NCBI GenBank assembly: GCA_944389885.1
Contig: CALXNZ010000004.1
Span: 62,001-126,000, forward strand
DNA: 64,000 nucleotides
From: an uncultured Opitutales bacterium
GTDB lineage: Bacteria; Verrucomicrobiota; Verrucomicrobiia; Opitutales; Intestinicryptomonadaceae
Direction: 5' to 3'
Positions 18,456 through 27,722 of the stretch are shown in pieces. The position numbers and the translations under genes are program-made. Numbering within the stretch: the first letter of the stretch is position 1; each line of letters starts with the position of its first letter. A model generated the notes under the pieces. It was not told the DNA's origin. It ran no database searches and worked only from the letters and a program-made list of their open reading frames with translations.

Positions 18456-19157
18456 ATGAGGCACATACCGCAACCTTTGGAAAACGAATCGCCGAGAATA
18501 TTTCAGCGTTGGAAGAATCGCCATCGCGGCGCCAAATATGCCCGCCTGAAAGACGGCGACGTAAAGAAGGCCATAAAGGAGGCTCTCATTTCAAGGCAGA
18601 AATTTATATGCTGCTATTGTGAAACTCGCATAAGCCGCGGAACGTCGCATATAGAACACATAGAGCCGCAGCTGGGAGGGTTGTCCGCCAAGACTTTGGA
18701 CTTCTCAAATATGGCGGCCTCATGTATTCGCGAGCCAAAGAAGGGCGATTATATTCGCGACGAGGAAAGCGGGGTAGTCTCTCCGCACAGTACAATCCAT
18801 TGCGGCCACGCAAGGGGATCGCATAGGGTCATATCTCCGTACGACGCTAAATGCGAATCCCTCTTTTCTTATTCTTTTAGCGGAGAAATTTCTGTAAATC
18901 CGGACCTGACTGAAGTCGCGGATAAAAATCTTGCACAGGACAGCATAACCTATCTCAATTTAAATTCGGAATCGCTTATCGCAATGCGCAAGATAGCGAT
19001 GCTTGAAACGGTCAAGATGCTTGAAAAAGGAATTGCGCCGGCCGATATACTGCGCGAATTGTCAGGAAAATTGCCGCCGTTTTATTCGGCGGCAAAAACC
19101 GCGGCGCAAATTTTTAATTCTTCAAGGAATACGGTTGGCAATACGGCAAATTCTTAA
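18456..19157 (+). CDS. ptuB: PtuB-like HNH endonuclease of a Septu-type defence cassette
   Basis: 233-residue nuclease of the retron-Ec78/Septu HNH group. The treble-clef HNH reads CCYCE (52-56), SHIEHIEP (64-71), Asn85, and a second zinc half CGHAR (116-120) followed by ISPYD. The N-terminus (IPQP near residue 4) and the helical C-terminal 100 residues also fit the group. It lies 6 bases after ptuA and is co-transcribed. It converges with the GH92 gene, leaving only 6 bases between stops and no visible terminator. Confidence 0.85.
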   Translation: MRHIPQPLENESPRIFQRWKNRHRGAKYARLKDGDVKKAIKEALISRQKFICCYCETRISRGTSHIEHIEPQLGGLSAKTLDFSNMAASCIREPKKGDYIRDEESGVVSPHSTIHCGHARGSHRVISPYDAKCESLFSYSFSGEISVNPDLTEVADKNLAQDSITYLNLNSESLIAMRKIAMLETVKMLEKGIAPADILRELSGKLPPFYSAAKTAAQIFNSSRNTVGNTANS

Positions 19158-19163
19158 AAGCCC

Positions 19164-21353
19164 CTATTTGTCAGCGGTCATATCGAATTCGAGAGTCCCG
19201 CCCTCCATTATATCCGCGTGGGATATTGTTTTTGAAGTGTGGGGTTTGCCGTTTAAGGTCACAGACTTCACATACTTGTTTTCCCTGCTCAAATTCTTGG
19301 CTTTAATTGTAAATTTTTTGCCGTTTTCAAGATTTACGACAATTCTGTCCGCCTGTGGCGCCCCTATTACATACTCGGCGGAACATGGATCTACGGGATA
19401 AAATCCCATGCATGCGAATATATACCATGCGCTCATTTGTCCGCAATCGTCGTTGCCGCAGAGCCCGTCGGGGGCGGGGAGATAAAATTTGTCGCACACT
19501 TCGCGAACCAGCTCGTGGGTCCTGCTTGGCTTGTCGGCCAGAGCAAACATGTAAACTATATGGTGGCTCGGTTCGTTTCCGTGCACATATTGGCCTATCA
19601 GTCCCGTTATATCGGAGCTCTTTTTCACATTGTCAAACCCTCGGCTGTCTATGGCTGTAAAAAGCATATTTAGGCGTTCGCAAAAGGCGTCGTTGCCGCC
19701 AAACAGAGAAATCAGCCCGGGGACGTCCTGCTGGACATGCCAAGTGTATTGCCATGCACTGCCTTCGGTGTAATCTCCGCCTATGGTTCCGTCGTGGGAG
19801 AAATCAAATGGATTGAAGGGCTTGCGCCAGTTTCCTTTGCTATCGCGCCCGCGCATAAATTTGGTCTCCGGGTCAAAAAGATTCTTGTAGAATTGAGAGC
19901 GCCTTTCAAATTCGCCCGCGATATTATCGTCTCCGAGCTTTTTTGCAGCCCGCGCGACGCATGAATCGTTGTAAACGGCTTCAAGCGTGCTCGATACCGA
20001 TTCCGTCTTGCGTATGTCGAAAGGAAGATAACCGTATTTTAGGTATTCGTTCCATTCAGACTTGAAGTGCGGAACGGTAGAAGATTTCACCATGGCGTCC
20101 AAAGCTTTTTTTCTGTCGAATCCGTCAAATCCCTTTATGATTGCCTCTGAAATTACCGATATTGCATGGTTGCCTATCATGCAATGGGTTTCCTTTCCCC
20201 AGTAAACGTTTACGGGCAAATATCCCTTGGCATCGTGGTGGGCAAGCATTGTGTTTACAAAGCTTGGTACCAAAGAAGGCACAAGTATTGTATAGAGCGG
20301 GTGGGCCGCCCTATATGTGTCCCATAAAGACCAGGAACTAAAGTAATTGCCGTCGGCCGATTTTGCGGTCTTTCCGTTTACGTCGTCGTATTTTCCGTCC
20401 ACATCGCTCAGATTGTTAGGCTGGAGAAAGAGGTGGTAAACGCTTGTATAGAACGCTTTCTTCGTGTTAGGATCGGCGTCTATCTCGAATTTTGAGAGTA
20501 TTTTCGACCACTTCTGGCGGGCTTGGGAGAGCGTCTTTTCAAACTCCCAGTGCGGCAGTTCCGCAAGCATATTATTTTTTGCGCCCTCTGGGGAAACTGT
20601 TGAAATCGCCACTTTTAAGAGTAGTTCTTCCCCCTTTTTCAAACCGAAATCCAAAATCATTCTCTCGCCGAGCCAGCCGTTTTTAGCCGGTAATTTTTCC
20701 ACGTTTTTCACGGGCTTGTCAAAGGCCATGTAAAAGCAGACGTTTCTCATCTTTGTAAAGCCGCTTATGCGCTGTTGGCCGCATATTGAATATGCGTCGG
20801 GAATACTTACTTTCTCGCTTTTGACACGGTTGGGATTTGAGCATATGCCGCTTTGTAAATCCAAGTATATTTTCCCGCCGTCGGCGTTGTATCGTATTCT
20901 GTAAAAAGCGACTCTCTCTGTGGCTGTAATTTCAACTTCGGCGTTTGCGTCGTCGAGCTTTACAAAATAATATCCGGCTTCGGCGCGCTCGTTTTTCTTA
21001 TCGAAAGAGCTGCCGTTTTTGGCGTCGTCGTTTGCCGCGTACGGCATAATGGCGACGTCTCCAAAATCGGGACAACCTGTTCCGTTCATGTGCGTTTGTC
21101 CGAACGAAAGTATTTTTTTATCCTTGTAATCGTATCCGGAACAGTATTGCCATGTATTCTTTCCCGTCTCAGGGCTTGCCTGGACGAGTCCGAAAGGCAT
21201 GGCGGCCCCGGGATATGTATGTCCGGTTCCGGTGGTGCCTATGAACGGATCTACATAGCACAGAACGTCACTATTGGCCGCCGGTTGCATGCCATATGCG
21301 TCCATGCATAACAGAATAATAAAAACCACTGTTTCCCTCGCAAACTTCAACAT
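19164..21353 (-). CDS. GH92 family alpha-mannosidase, secreted
   Basis: Calcium-dependent exo-alpha-mannosidase family enzyme of 729 residues, trimming mannose from N-glycans or mannans. The start at 21353 is preferred because GGAGG lies 5 bases upstream (21359-21363); the longer TTG start would skip this site. A signal peptide covers about 1-22. Family marks are VDPFIGTTGTGHTYPGA near the mature N-terminus, GQTHMNGTGCPDFGD, the catalytic-acid block GNEPSHHIVY, and DDCGQMSAWYIFACMGFYPV. Location is periplasmic or outer-surface. Alpha-1,2 specificity is the commonest in the family but cannot be read from this sequence. Confidence 0.95.
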   Translation of the reverse strand: MLKFARETVVFIILLCMDAYGMQPAANSDVLCYVDPFIGTTGTGHTYPGAAMPFGLVQASPETGKNTWQYCSGYDYKDKKILSFGQTHMNGTGCPDFGDVAIMPYAANDDAKNGSSFDKKNERAEAGYYFVKLDDANAEVEITATERVAFYRIRYNADGGKIYLDLQSGICSNPNRVKSEKVSIPDAYSICGQQRISGFTKMRNVCFYMAFDKPVKNVEKLPAKNGWLGERMILDFGLKKGEELLLKVAISTVSPEGAKNNMLAELPHWEFEKTLSQARQKWSKILSKFEIDADPNTKKAFYTSVYHLFLQPNNLSDVDGKYDDVNGKTAKSADGNYFSSWSLWDTYRAAHPLYTILVPSLVPSFVNTMLAHHDAKGYLPVNVYWGKETHCMIGNHAISVISEAIIKGFDGFDRKKALDAMVKSSTVPHFKSEWNEYLKYGYLPFDIRKTESVSSTLEAVYNDSCVARAAKKLGDDNIAGEFERRSQFYKNLFDPETKFMRGRDSKGNWRKPFNPFDFSHDGTIGGDYTEGSAWQYTWHVQQDVPGLISLFGGNDAFCERLNMLFTAIDSRGFDNVKKSSDITGLIGQYVHGNEPSHHIVYMFALADKPSRTHELVREVCDKFYLPAPDGLCGNDDCGQMSAWYIFACMGFYPVDPCSAEYVIGAPQADRIVVNLENGKKFTIKAKNLSRENKYVKSVTLNGKPHTSKTISHADIMEGGTLEFDMTADK

Positions 21354-21578
21354 GTGTGCCTCCAATTTAGTTAATCGTTAAATTTTGCTTCAGTAAAGGC
21401 TTTAATTCATTTTATTGTCTCGTGGCAAGAAAAATTTTAGAATTTGCGAATTTTTAATTTAATGTCTTGTTGCCCACAGGATTTTGAAAGTTTATATCGG
21501 GAGGGAAATCGTTTGAAATACTTGAAAATGCAGCCTTTATTCGTTGACTCGCAAGTTCTTCAAACTAACATCTGCTCT

Positions 21579-22619
21579 ATGAAATATCTCTTCTTAACAT
21601 TTTCAGCTTTGATTGTATCTTTAGCCTCTATGGCTTATGAGGAGTCCGTGCTTTCTCCGAAGGATCCTTTGGTGGGATATTATAAGGGAAGAATAGAGGG
21701 GGCAACTCGCTATCCCTTCAATGTCGATAAAAATATGTGCGCGGAAATCCATAGGGGGCCGGAAGGGTATCGCATCCGCCTGATGTCCGATGTCATGACG
21801 CGCTCTGAAATTCACGCGGAGGTCGGGGGGCTTAAGGCAGAATCAGATTTAATAAAACTTGATGCGGCAGGAGATTGGAAGCTTTCCGGAACAATAAAAC
21901 CCGAAGGATTCACGCTTGCCGCCAAGGTGGACGGGAAAGATGCTCTCCTAAAATTTGAGCCGCTTAAAATTGTTTCTCCGACAATGGGCAAACGTCCGCC
22001 TAAAGGCGCATTAGTGCTTTTTGACGGCTCCGGACTTGATGAATGGAAACAAGCCTTTGACGGAACTCCGTGCGTTTGGAATTTAAAAGACGGCGCTATG
22101 ATATCAAAAGGTCTTGAGAAAAACGGTAAAAAATGCGACGGCAGCATAGTTAGTAAGAGAAATTTTGGGGCTCTGCGCATGCATATTGAATTTAAAATAC
22201 CCGCAGAATATTCTGTGATCCAATATAGCAGGGGAAATTCGGGACTGTATATAGGCCCTTATGAAATTCAAATTCTCGACTCGTTTGGCAAAGACGGAAA
22301 TTTTGGAGAGTGCGGTTCAATATACAGAATTATTCCCCCAAAAGTGAATGCCTGTTTGGAGCCTGAAGTTTGGCAGACTTTTGATGTAGAATTTTTCCCG
22401 GCACAGTTTGACGGGGATAAGCTTGTGAAAAATCCCGTAATAAGCGTGTGGCAAAACGGAGTGCGAATACACTTTTGCGAGGAAATTTCCCGTCCGACAA
22501 ACCTACAGCCGGAAAATGTAGGCTATAAACATCCGCAAGGCAAATTGCCAATTGCGATTCAAGACCATTTGCACCCTGTGGCATTTAGAAATATTTGGGT
22601 GGAAGAAATTGAAAAATAA
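21579..22619 (+). CDS. DUF1080 (3-keto-disaccharide hydrolase-like) secreted protein
   Basis: 346 residues from ATG 21579, where a clear signal peptide begins (MKYLFLTFSALIVSLASMA); the frame is open further upstream but that stretch is not protein-like. An N-terminal domain of about 130 residues is followed by a DUF1080 jelly-roll (LFDGSGLDEWKQ, then HIEFKIP, GNSGLYI, YEIQILDSFG and LPIAIQDHLHPVAFRNIWV). Some DUF1080 proteins hydrolyse 3-keto-glycosides, but no substrate can be assigned here. It is divergent from GH92 and 10-16 bases upstream of the GDPD gene, so probably co-transcribed with it. Confidence 0.88.
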   Translation: MKYLFLTFSALIVSLASMAYEESVLSPKDPLVGYYKGRIEGATRYPFNVDKNMCAEIHRGPEGYRIRLMSDVMTRSEIHAEVGGLKAESDLIKLDAAGDWKLSGTIKPEGFTLAAKVDGKDALLKFEPLKIVSPTMGKRPPKGALVLFDGSGLDEWKQAFDGTPCVWNLKDGAMISKGLEKNGKKCDGSIVSKRNFGALRMHIEFKIPAEYSVIQYSRGNSGLYIGPYEIQILDSFGKDGNFGECGSIYRIIPPKVNACLEPEVWQTFDVEFFPAQFDGDKLVKNPVISVWQNGVRIHFCEEISRPTNLQPENVGYKHPQGKLPIAIQDHLHPVAFRNIWVEEIEK

Positions 22620-22629
22620 TATAAATCTT

Positions 22630-23463
22630 ATGCATATGAAAAATTTTATTATGAGTTTAATCGCCGTTTCCACAACTTGCTTCGCATCGGCTTTTGATGT
22701 GGTTGCCCATCGCGGGGAATTTTCTCTTGCTCCCGAAAATACTTTGGAAGCTTTTTCTTTGGCTTGGAAAAACGGGGCCAAATATGTGGAAGGGGACTTC
22801 CATATGAACTCCGAAGGCGAAATCCTCGTATTCCATACCGAATCCGATTTGAGAAGAATCTGGAATATAAACAAAAAGGCCCGCGAGTTGACAATCGACG
22901 ATGTAAAAAAGTCTAATCTGAAAGACAATCCGCGTTGGTCCGCAAAATTTCCAAACACAAGAATTCCCACGATAGACGAAGTCTTTAAAATAATCCCAAA
23001 AGACGCTGTCTTGGTTCTCGAAATAAAAACTTTCGGCAAAGGTTATGTTGAAAAGGTTGAGGAACTGCGCAAAGCAAACGGACTTTCATACGATAATATC
23101 CTTCTAATATCTTTTGATAAAAAACCAATCGCCGAATTTAAGGCAAAATTCCCAAAGTACAAGGCGCTATGGCTTTACGCTGTTAAAGCTGCCAAGGACG
23201 GAAGCTTGTCTCCGTCGGCAGAAGAGGCGATATCGGTGTGCCGGGAAATAAACGCTGATGGCGTTGACATCGGGAATGTCGGAGATCCTAAATGTCCTAA
23301 AATCGATGGGGAATATGTCGAGGCCTTTAAAAAGGCCGGCCTCGCATTTTGGGTATGGACGGAAGACAATCTAAACACCATTCCGCTTTACAAAAAGTTG
23401 GGAGTTGACGGCGTCACAACTAATAAGTCTTCGGAGATGCTGAAGTCTCTGGAAAACAGATAG
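22630..23463 (+). CDS. glycerophosphodiester phosphodiesterase, exported
   Basis: 277-residue GDPD with a signal peptide (to about CFASA). It hydrolyses glycerophosphodiesters from lipid head groups to glycerol-3-phosphate plus alcohol. The TIM-barrel active-site residues are present: AHRGEFSLAPENTLEAF (His-Arg and Glu-Asn), EGDFHMNSEGEILVFH (metal-binding Glu/Asp and catalytic His) and the C-terminal FWVWTEDN. ATG 22636 is an alternative start two codons later. It follows the DUF1080 gene closely. Confidence 0.92.
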   Translation: MHMKNFIMSLIAVSTTCFASAFDVVAHRGEFSLAPENTLEAFSLAWKNGAKYVEGDFHMNSEGEILVFHTESDLRRIWNINKKARELTIDDVKKSNLKDNPRWSAKFPNTRIPTIDEVFKIIPKDAVLVLEIKTFGKGYVEKVEELRKANGLSYDNILLISFDKKPIAEFKAKFPKYKALWLYAVKAAKDGSLSPSAEEAISVCREINADGVDIGNVGDPKCPKIDGEYVEAFKKAGLAFWVWTEDNLNTIPLYKKLGVDGVTTNKSSEMLKSLENR

Positions 23464-23508
23464 CCTGTCCAATATTTCGCTTGCACATTACTCCTAACTT
23501 TTTTTGCG

Positions 23509-24840
23509 ATGGAGAAAATCGACAGGTATTTTAAAATTTCTGCAAGAGGCGGAAGCCTAAAAACGGAAATTCTCGCGGGATTCACTACATTTGTGGCGAT
23601 GTCTTATGTCCTCGCCGTAAATCCCATGATTCTTTCCACAACGGGCATGGATAAAGCGGCATTGCTTACTGTCACCGCTTTATCCGCAATGGCGGCCTCG
23701 CTCTTCATGGGGTTCTTCGCAAACATGCCCGTGGCTTTGGCTCCGGCAATGGGCACAAACGCTTACTTTGCGTTCATAGTTTGCGCGTCTATGGGCCTTA
23801 CTTGGCAGGAAGCTCTATCGGCTACATTCTATAACGGAATATTCTTTCTGGCAATCTCCATAAGCGGATTTCGCGAGAAAATAATAAAATCCGTTCCACT
23901 GCCGCTGCAAGTGGGGCTGCAATGCGGCATAGGCCTTTTTATTGCATTCTTAGGCTTGAGGAACGCCGGAATTGTAGTACCGAACGACGCTACAATCATT
24001 TCTATGGGAAATATTGCCTCCCATAAGCCTTTGCTTGCCATTCTCGGCTTTGCCGCTACGGCGTTCTTGATGGCGCGCAAGGTGCGCGGAGCCATAATTT
24101 ATATAATCGCCCTGTTGACAGTGCTCGGATTCTTCATATGCGACGATTCTGGCGCCGCATTGGCTTCGGCACCATCTAAATTGATAGATTTTCCGGCCCC
24201 CATTTCCCAAACATTCTTCGCCCTCGATTTCGGATATCCTTTTAGAAATATTTCCGAGTCCCTCCCAATAATCGCAACGCTTCTGGTGTTGGATATGTTC
24301 GATACCATAGGCACCATAATTGCTCTTGGAAGGCGCGCCGGGTTTATGGATTCAAAAGGAAATTTGAGAGGCTTCGGAAGGGTACTGTTAGTGGATTCCT
24401 CCGCGACTATATTCGGGGCATTGTTGGGGACGAGCACTGTCACTTGTTATGCGGAATCGGCCGCCGGCGTGGAAGCGGGGGGAAAAACGGGGGTGACGGC
24501 CATAATTGTCGGTATCCTATTTGGATTGGCTCTGTTTATCTCTCCCCTCATTACATCTGTCCCCGATTTTGCGACTTCGCCGGCTCTAATTATGGTCGGT
24601 ATAATGATGATGTGCGGAATATCCGCGCTCGACTTTGGCGATATCGCAGATTTTGTCCCGGCCTTGTTTTGTATGATTATGATACTGCTTTCGTTCAGTA
24701 TCACAACGGGATTTTCTTTCGGAGTAGTCATGTATATAATTATGATGGTCTCCACTAAGAGGGCCCGCAAAATAAAAGTCGGGACGTGGTTGCTCTTTGC
24801 CCTTATGCTGGCCTTTATTGTGGGTACCTCTCTTAAATAA
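23509..24840 (+). CDS. NCS2/AzgA-type nucleobase permease
   Basis: 443-residue inner-membrane transporter with about 12-14 hydrophobic segments, most like the AzgA branch (adenine, guanine, hypoxanthine). Marks are RGGSLKTEILAGFTTFVAMSY near the N-terminus, ALAPAMGTNAYFAF, GLQCGIGLFIAFLGL, DMFDTIGTIIALG and AESAAGVEAGGKTG. The exact substrate cannot be read. It ends directly against the next gene (0 bases between stop and ATG), so the two are translationally linked. Confidence 0.93.
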   Translation: MEKIDRYFKISARGGSLKTEILAGFTTFVAMSYVLAVNPMILSTTGMDKAALLTVTALSAMAASLFMGFFANMPVALAPAMGTNAYFAFIVCASMGLTWQEALSATFYNGIFFLAISISGFREKIIKSVPLPLQVGLQCGIGLFIAFLGLRNAGIVVPNDATIISMGNIASHKPLLAILGFAATAFLMARKVRGAIIYIIALLTVLGFFICDDSGAALASAPSKLIDFPAPISQTFFALDFGYPFRNISESLPIIATLLVLDMFDTIGTIIALGRRAGFMDSKGNLRGFGRVLLVDSSATIFGALLGTSTVTCYAESAAGVEAGGKTGVTAIIVGILFGLALFISPLITSVPDFATSPALIMVGIMMMCGISALDFGDIADFVPALFCMIMILLSFSITTGFSFGVVMYIIMMVSTKRARKIKVGTWLLFALMLAFIVGTSLK

Positions 24841-26277
24841 ATGCACATAACTTATATGGATTATTTTCTTAAAGCGCTGGCGGGAGAAAAATCTCGGCTT
24901 ATACATTCTTTTGAGAAAATCTTTCTCACGCATGTCCTTATCGCGGCGACTCTCACATCTTATGCATCTGGAGGCATTGAAGCGGGTTCTGATATCGGCC
25001 AGGTCGAAATCACCGCCGTTTCATATCTCAAAAAAGGGGATAAATACACCTCCAACAATTCTGAGAAAACCGCCGCCGCAGATATCGTTTTGGTATATGC
25101 CAGCGCAAAATCTCCCTCCAAAGTAAAGATTGCCATAGCTCTTCCCAAACCGGAGCGTTGGAACGGTAGGTGGCTTTCATTGGGAAACGGTGGAATCGGG
25201 TCGCAACTTTCGGCAGAAGCCGCGGCGAATGCTGCAGCCGACGGATTTGCCGCCGCGCATTGCAATCTTGGCACATCTCCCCTCGATAAGCCCGACTTTA
25301 AACAGATGATAAAAGATTTCGGCCATGAGGCTGTGTTCAAGATGACATATGCCGGCTTAAAATTGGCCGAGAGCTTTTACGGCAGAAAACCATCATACTC
25401 TTACTATGTGGGCGGCTCTACGGGAGGGCAGGAGGGGCTCTCGTTGGCTGAGCGGCATCCCGAGCTAATCGACGGGGTAGTGGTCTATTTCCCCGTGACA
25501 AATAGAACGCGCCTGCACGCCCGTATGGCTTTTGAAAATCTTATACTTTCCCCTAAAAACTATTTTACGGATTCTGAAATACTCAAGATAACGGAATCAA
25601 TAGTTTCTCAGAACAAAGCTTTCGAGCCGGAAAATTCAAAGCCTTATCTGCAGTTTCCGGAGTATGCCAGGGTAGATTACTCAAAGTTGGATTTTCTTTC
25701 GGCGGAGCAGGTGGAAGTATTGAAAAAACTTCATTCAAAATTGCCTTATTTAAATGCCGAAAAAAATATATGTTGGCCCGCTCCCCCAAGTTCTGAAATC
25801 GCCGACGGCGGCAAAACTTTAAAGAAAGGGTTCCCGTGCTGGTTCCCTAAATGGGTTTATGGAGAAAAAATCAACGATAAAAATTTCGACCTAAACGATT
25901 ACTTTTTAAAGCTCGAAAACATGTTTGCAGAAGACATGAATGCGCTTCCCAATCTTAAGCCATTCTTTGAAAAAGGCGGGAAGCTACTCATACTTCAGGG
26001 AAAGCTCGATACTATAGTCCCCGCCGAATATGTGAAAGAATATTACAGGGAGTTGTGCAATAACATCGGGGGATATCAAAAAACAATGGAATCCGCGAGG
26101 CTATTCCTCATACCCGGAGCGTGGCACGGAAATTTCAAATCCGATATTTCCGCCTACATAAGAGGCTGGGTCGAGGAGAATAAAGCCCCGGAAAAAATTG
26201 AGGTTGAGGTAGATTATCTGGGTAAAAAATACTCGGAGACTCTTTTCCCATATTCTCCGGATAAGGGGGCGAAATAA
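24841..26277 (+). CDS. tannase/feruloyl esterase family alpha/beta hydrolase
   Basis: 478 residues, related to tannase and feruloyl esterase proteins that release aromatic acids from plant polyphenols or cell walls. Family marks are SLGNGGIGSQ, AAHCNLGT, the nucleophile elbow GGSTGGQEGL, an Asp in GKLDTIVP and the catalytic His in PGAWHG. The Cys that normally sits beside the nucleophile Ser (CS-x-GG) and the Cys beside the His (HC) are both replaced by Gly, so the disulphide of classical tannases is missing. A hydrophobic stretch at about 33-48 may be an export signal behind a long N-region; ATG 24856 is an alternative start. Confidence 0.85.
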   Translation: MHITYMDYFLKALAGEKSRLIHSFEKIFLTHVLIAATLTSYASGGIEAGSDIGQVEITAVSYLKKGDKYTSNNSEKTAAADIVLVYASAKSPSKVKIAIALPKPERWNGRWLSLGNGGIGSQLSAEAAANAAADGFAAAHCNLGTSPLDKPDFKQMIKDFGHEAVFKMTYAGLKLAESFYGRKPSYSYYVGGSTGGQEGLSLAERHPELIDGVVVYFPVTNRTRLHARMAFENLILSPKNYFTDSEILKITESIVSQNKAFEPENSKPYLQFPEYARVDYSKLDFLSAEQVEVLKKLHSKLPYLNAEKNICWPAPPSSEIADGGKTLKKGFPCWFPKWVYGEKINDKNFDLNDYFLKLENMFAEDMNALPNLKPFFEKGGKLLILQGKLDTIVPAEYVKEYYRELCNNIGGYQKTMESARLFLIPGAWHGNFKSDISAYIRGWVEENKAPEKIEVEVDYLGKKYSETLFPYSPDKGAK

Positions 26278-26282
26278 AGAAA

Positions 26283-27722
26283 TTATTTGTCGTCGTCGGG
26301 GCTTTGCTCGTCTATGTTGTATTCGGCAAGCTTTCTGTGGAGCGTGCGGCGGCTTATGCCGAGAAATTCGGCGGCTTTTGTCTTATTGCCGCGCGACTTT
26401 ATCAAAGCCCTGCGGATTAGGTCTTTTTCGTTGTCCACCTTTAAAAGACTCGTGGATACGCTTGTGTTGGAAGATTCCGTTGAGGTCTCCTTGTCAGACA
26501 AGGCCGTCTCGAAAAATTCATTCGGAAGGTCTGATTTCTCTATAACGCGCGATTTATTCATAACCACTGCGTTTTCGCAGAAATTCCGCAACTCCCTAAT
26601 ATTTCCGCGCCAGGCATAGGATTCCAAAACTTTTAAAGCCTCCGGAGAAATTTCCAATGGCGGAGTCGCATTTTCTCTCACATAGTAGTTTATGTATGAG
26701 CGCAACAGGGGTTCTATATCTTCAGGGTGTTCCCTCAATGGCGGAATTTTTATTTCTACTACATTCAGCCTATAATAAAGATCCTGCCTAAACGAGCCTT
26801 CCTCAGACATCTTTTTCAAGTTGCGATTCGTCGCGCATATAAGCCTTATATCCACCGTCGTGTTTTGCAGGCTGCCCAGTCTTTCAAAACTGTGCGTTTC
26901 CAAAAAGCGCAGTAGCTTCACTTGTGTATTCGGATCTATTTCACCGATTTCGTCGAGAAAAAGCGTTCCCTTGTCGGCGGCCTCAAAGCGCCCCATTCTG
27001 CGTTGGTTTGCCCCTGTAAACGCTCCCTTTTCGTATCCAAACAATTCGCTTTCAAGAAGCGCCGAAGGAATTGCGGCGCAGTGTACGGGAATGAATGGCT
27101 CGCCTGCCCGCGGGGAGTTCGCATGTATGAGTTGGGCTATGAGTTCCTTGCCGGTTCCCGTCTCCCCGGTCAACATCACAGTCGCCTTGGAGTGTGCCAC
27201 TTGGAGCGCACGCTCTATTACCGACTTCATTTGTGAACTTTTGGCGACTATCTCTGATAAGGTTATATTTGCCCCGCTTATGGCAACCTGCGGGGAGTAG
27301 TGGTGCGATTTTTGTTTTTCGACCTCCGCTCTTGCCTCGGCCCTCTTTGCCTCAAGCATGGCGTCGCGCTTTTTCAAAAGATCTTTTAGGATTTTTTCAA
27401 GCCGCGCGATATCTACGGGTTTCGGAAGAAAATCTCCGGCCCCGCGCTTCATGGCTTCTACGGCTATCTCCACGTTCCCGTAGGCTGTAAGCATTATGCA
27501 CACGGGCTTCTTAGGCATAGAAAAAGCTTTGTCTATAACGCTCATTCCGGATTTTCCGGCCATTCTGAAATCCGTAATTACGCCGTCAAAATCTTCGGCG
27601 TCCAACATTTTTATAGCCTCGTCAGCTCCGGATGCCGCAAAAACGTCGTAATCGTCTGCCAAAACGGCGGAAAGCCCGTCTCGAGTATGCTTTTCGTCGT
27701 CAACTATCAAAATGCTTTTCAT
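26283..27722 (-). CDS. sigma-54-dependent response regulator, NtrC family
   Basis: 479-residue enhancer-binding regulator. Residues 1-120 are a receiver with Asp8-Asp9, phospho-acceptor Asp51, Thr79 and Lys101. The AAA+ domain has Walker A GETGTGKE (186-193), the sigma-54 contact loop GAFTGA (233-238) and LFLDEIGE (254-261). The C-terminal Fis-type helix-turn-helix is NKTKAAEFLGISRRTLHRKL. It should activate sigma-54 promoters when phosphorylated. No histidine kinase gene is adjacent, so its partner is elsewhere. The start overlaps the stop of the L,D-transpeptidase gene by 4 bases, so the two are coupled. Confidence 0.95.
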   Translation of the reverse strand: MKSILIVDDEKHTRDGLSAVLADDYDVFAASGADEAIKMLDAEDFDGVITDFRMAGKSGMSVIDKAFSMPKKPVCIMLTAYGNVEIAVEAMKRGAGDFLPKPVDIARLEKILKDLLKKRDAMLEAKRAEARAEVEKQKSHHYSPQVAISGANITLSEIVAKSSQMKSVIERALQVAHSKATVMLTGETGTGKELIAQLIHANSPRAGEPFIPVHCAAIPSALLESELFGYEKGAFTGANQRRMGRFEAADKGTLFLDEIGEIDPNTQVKLLRFLETHSFERLGSLQNTTVDIRLICATNRNLKKMSEEGSFRQDLYYRLNVVEIKIPPLREHPEDIEPLLRSYINYYVRENATPPLEISPEALKVLESYAWRGNIRELRNFCENAVVMNKSRVIEKSDLPNEFFETALSDKETSTESSNTSVSTSLLKVDNEKDLIRRALIKSRGNKTKAAEFLGISRRTLHRKLAEYNIDEQSPDDDK

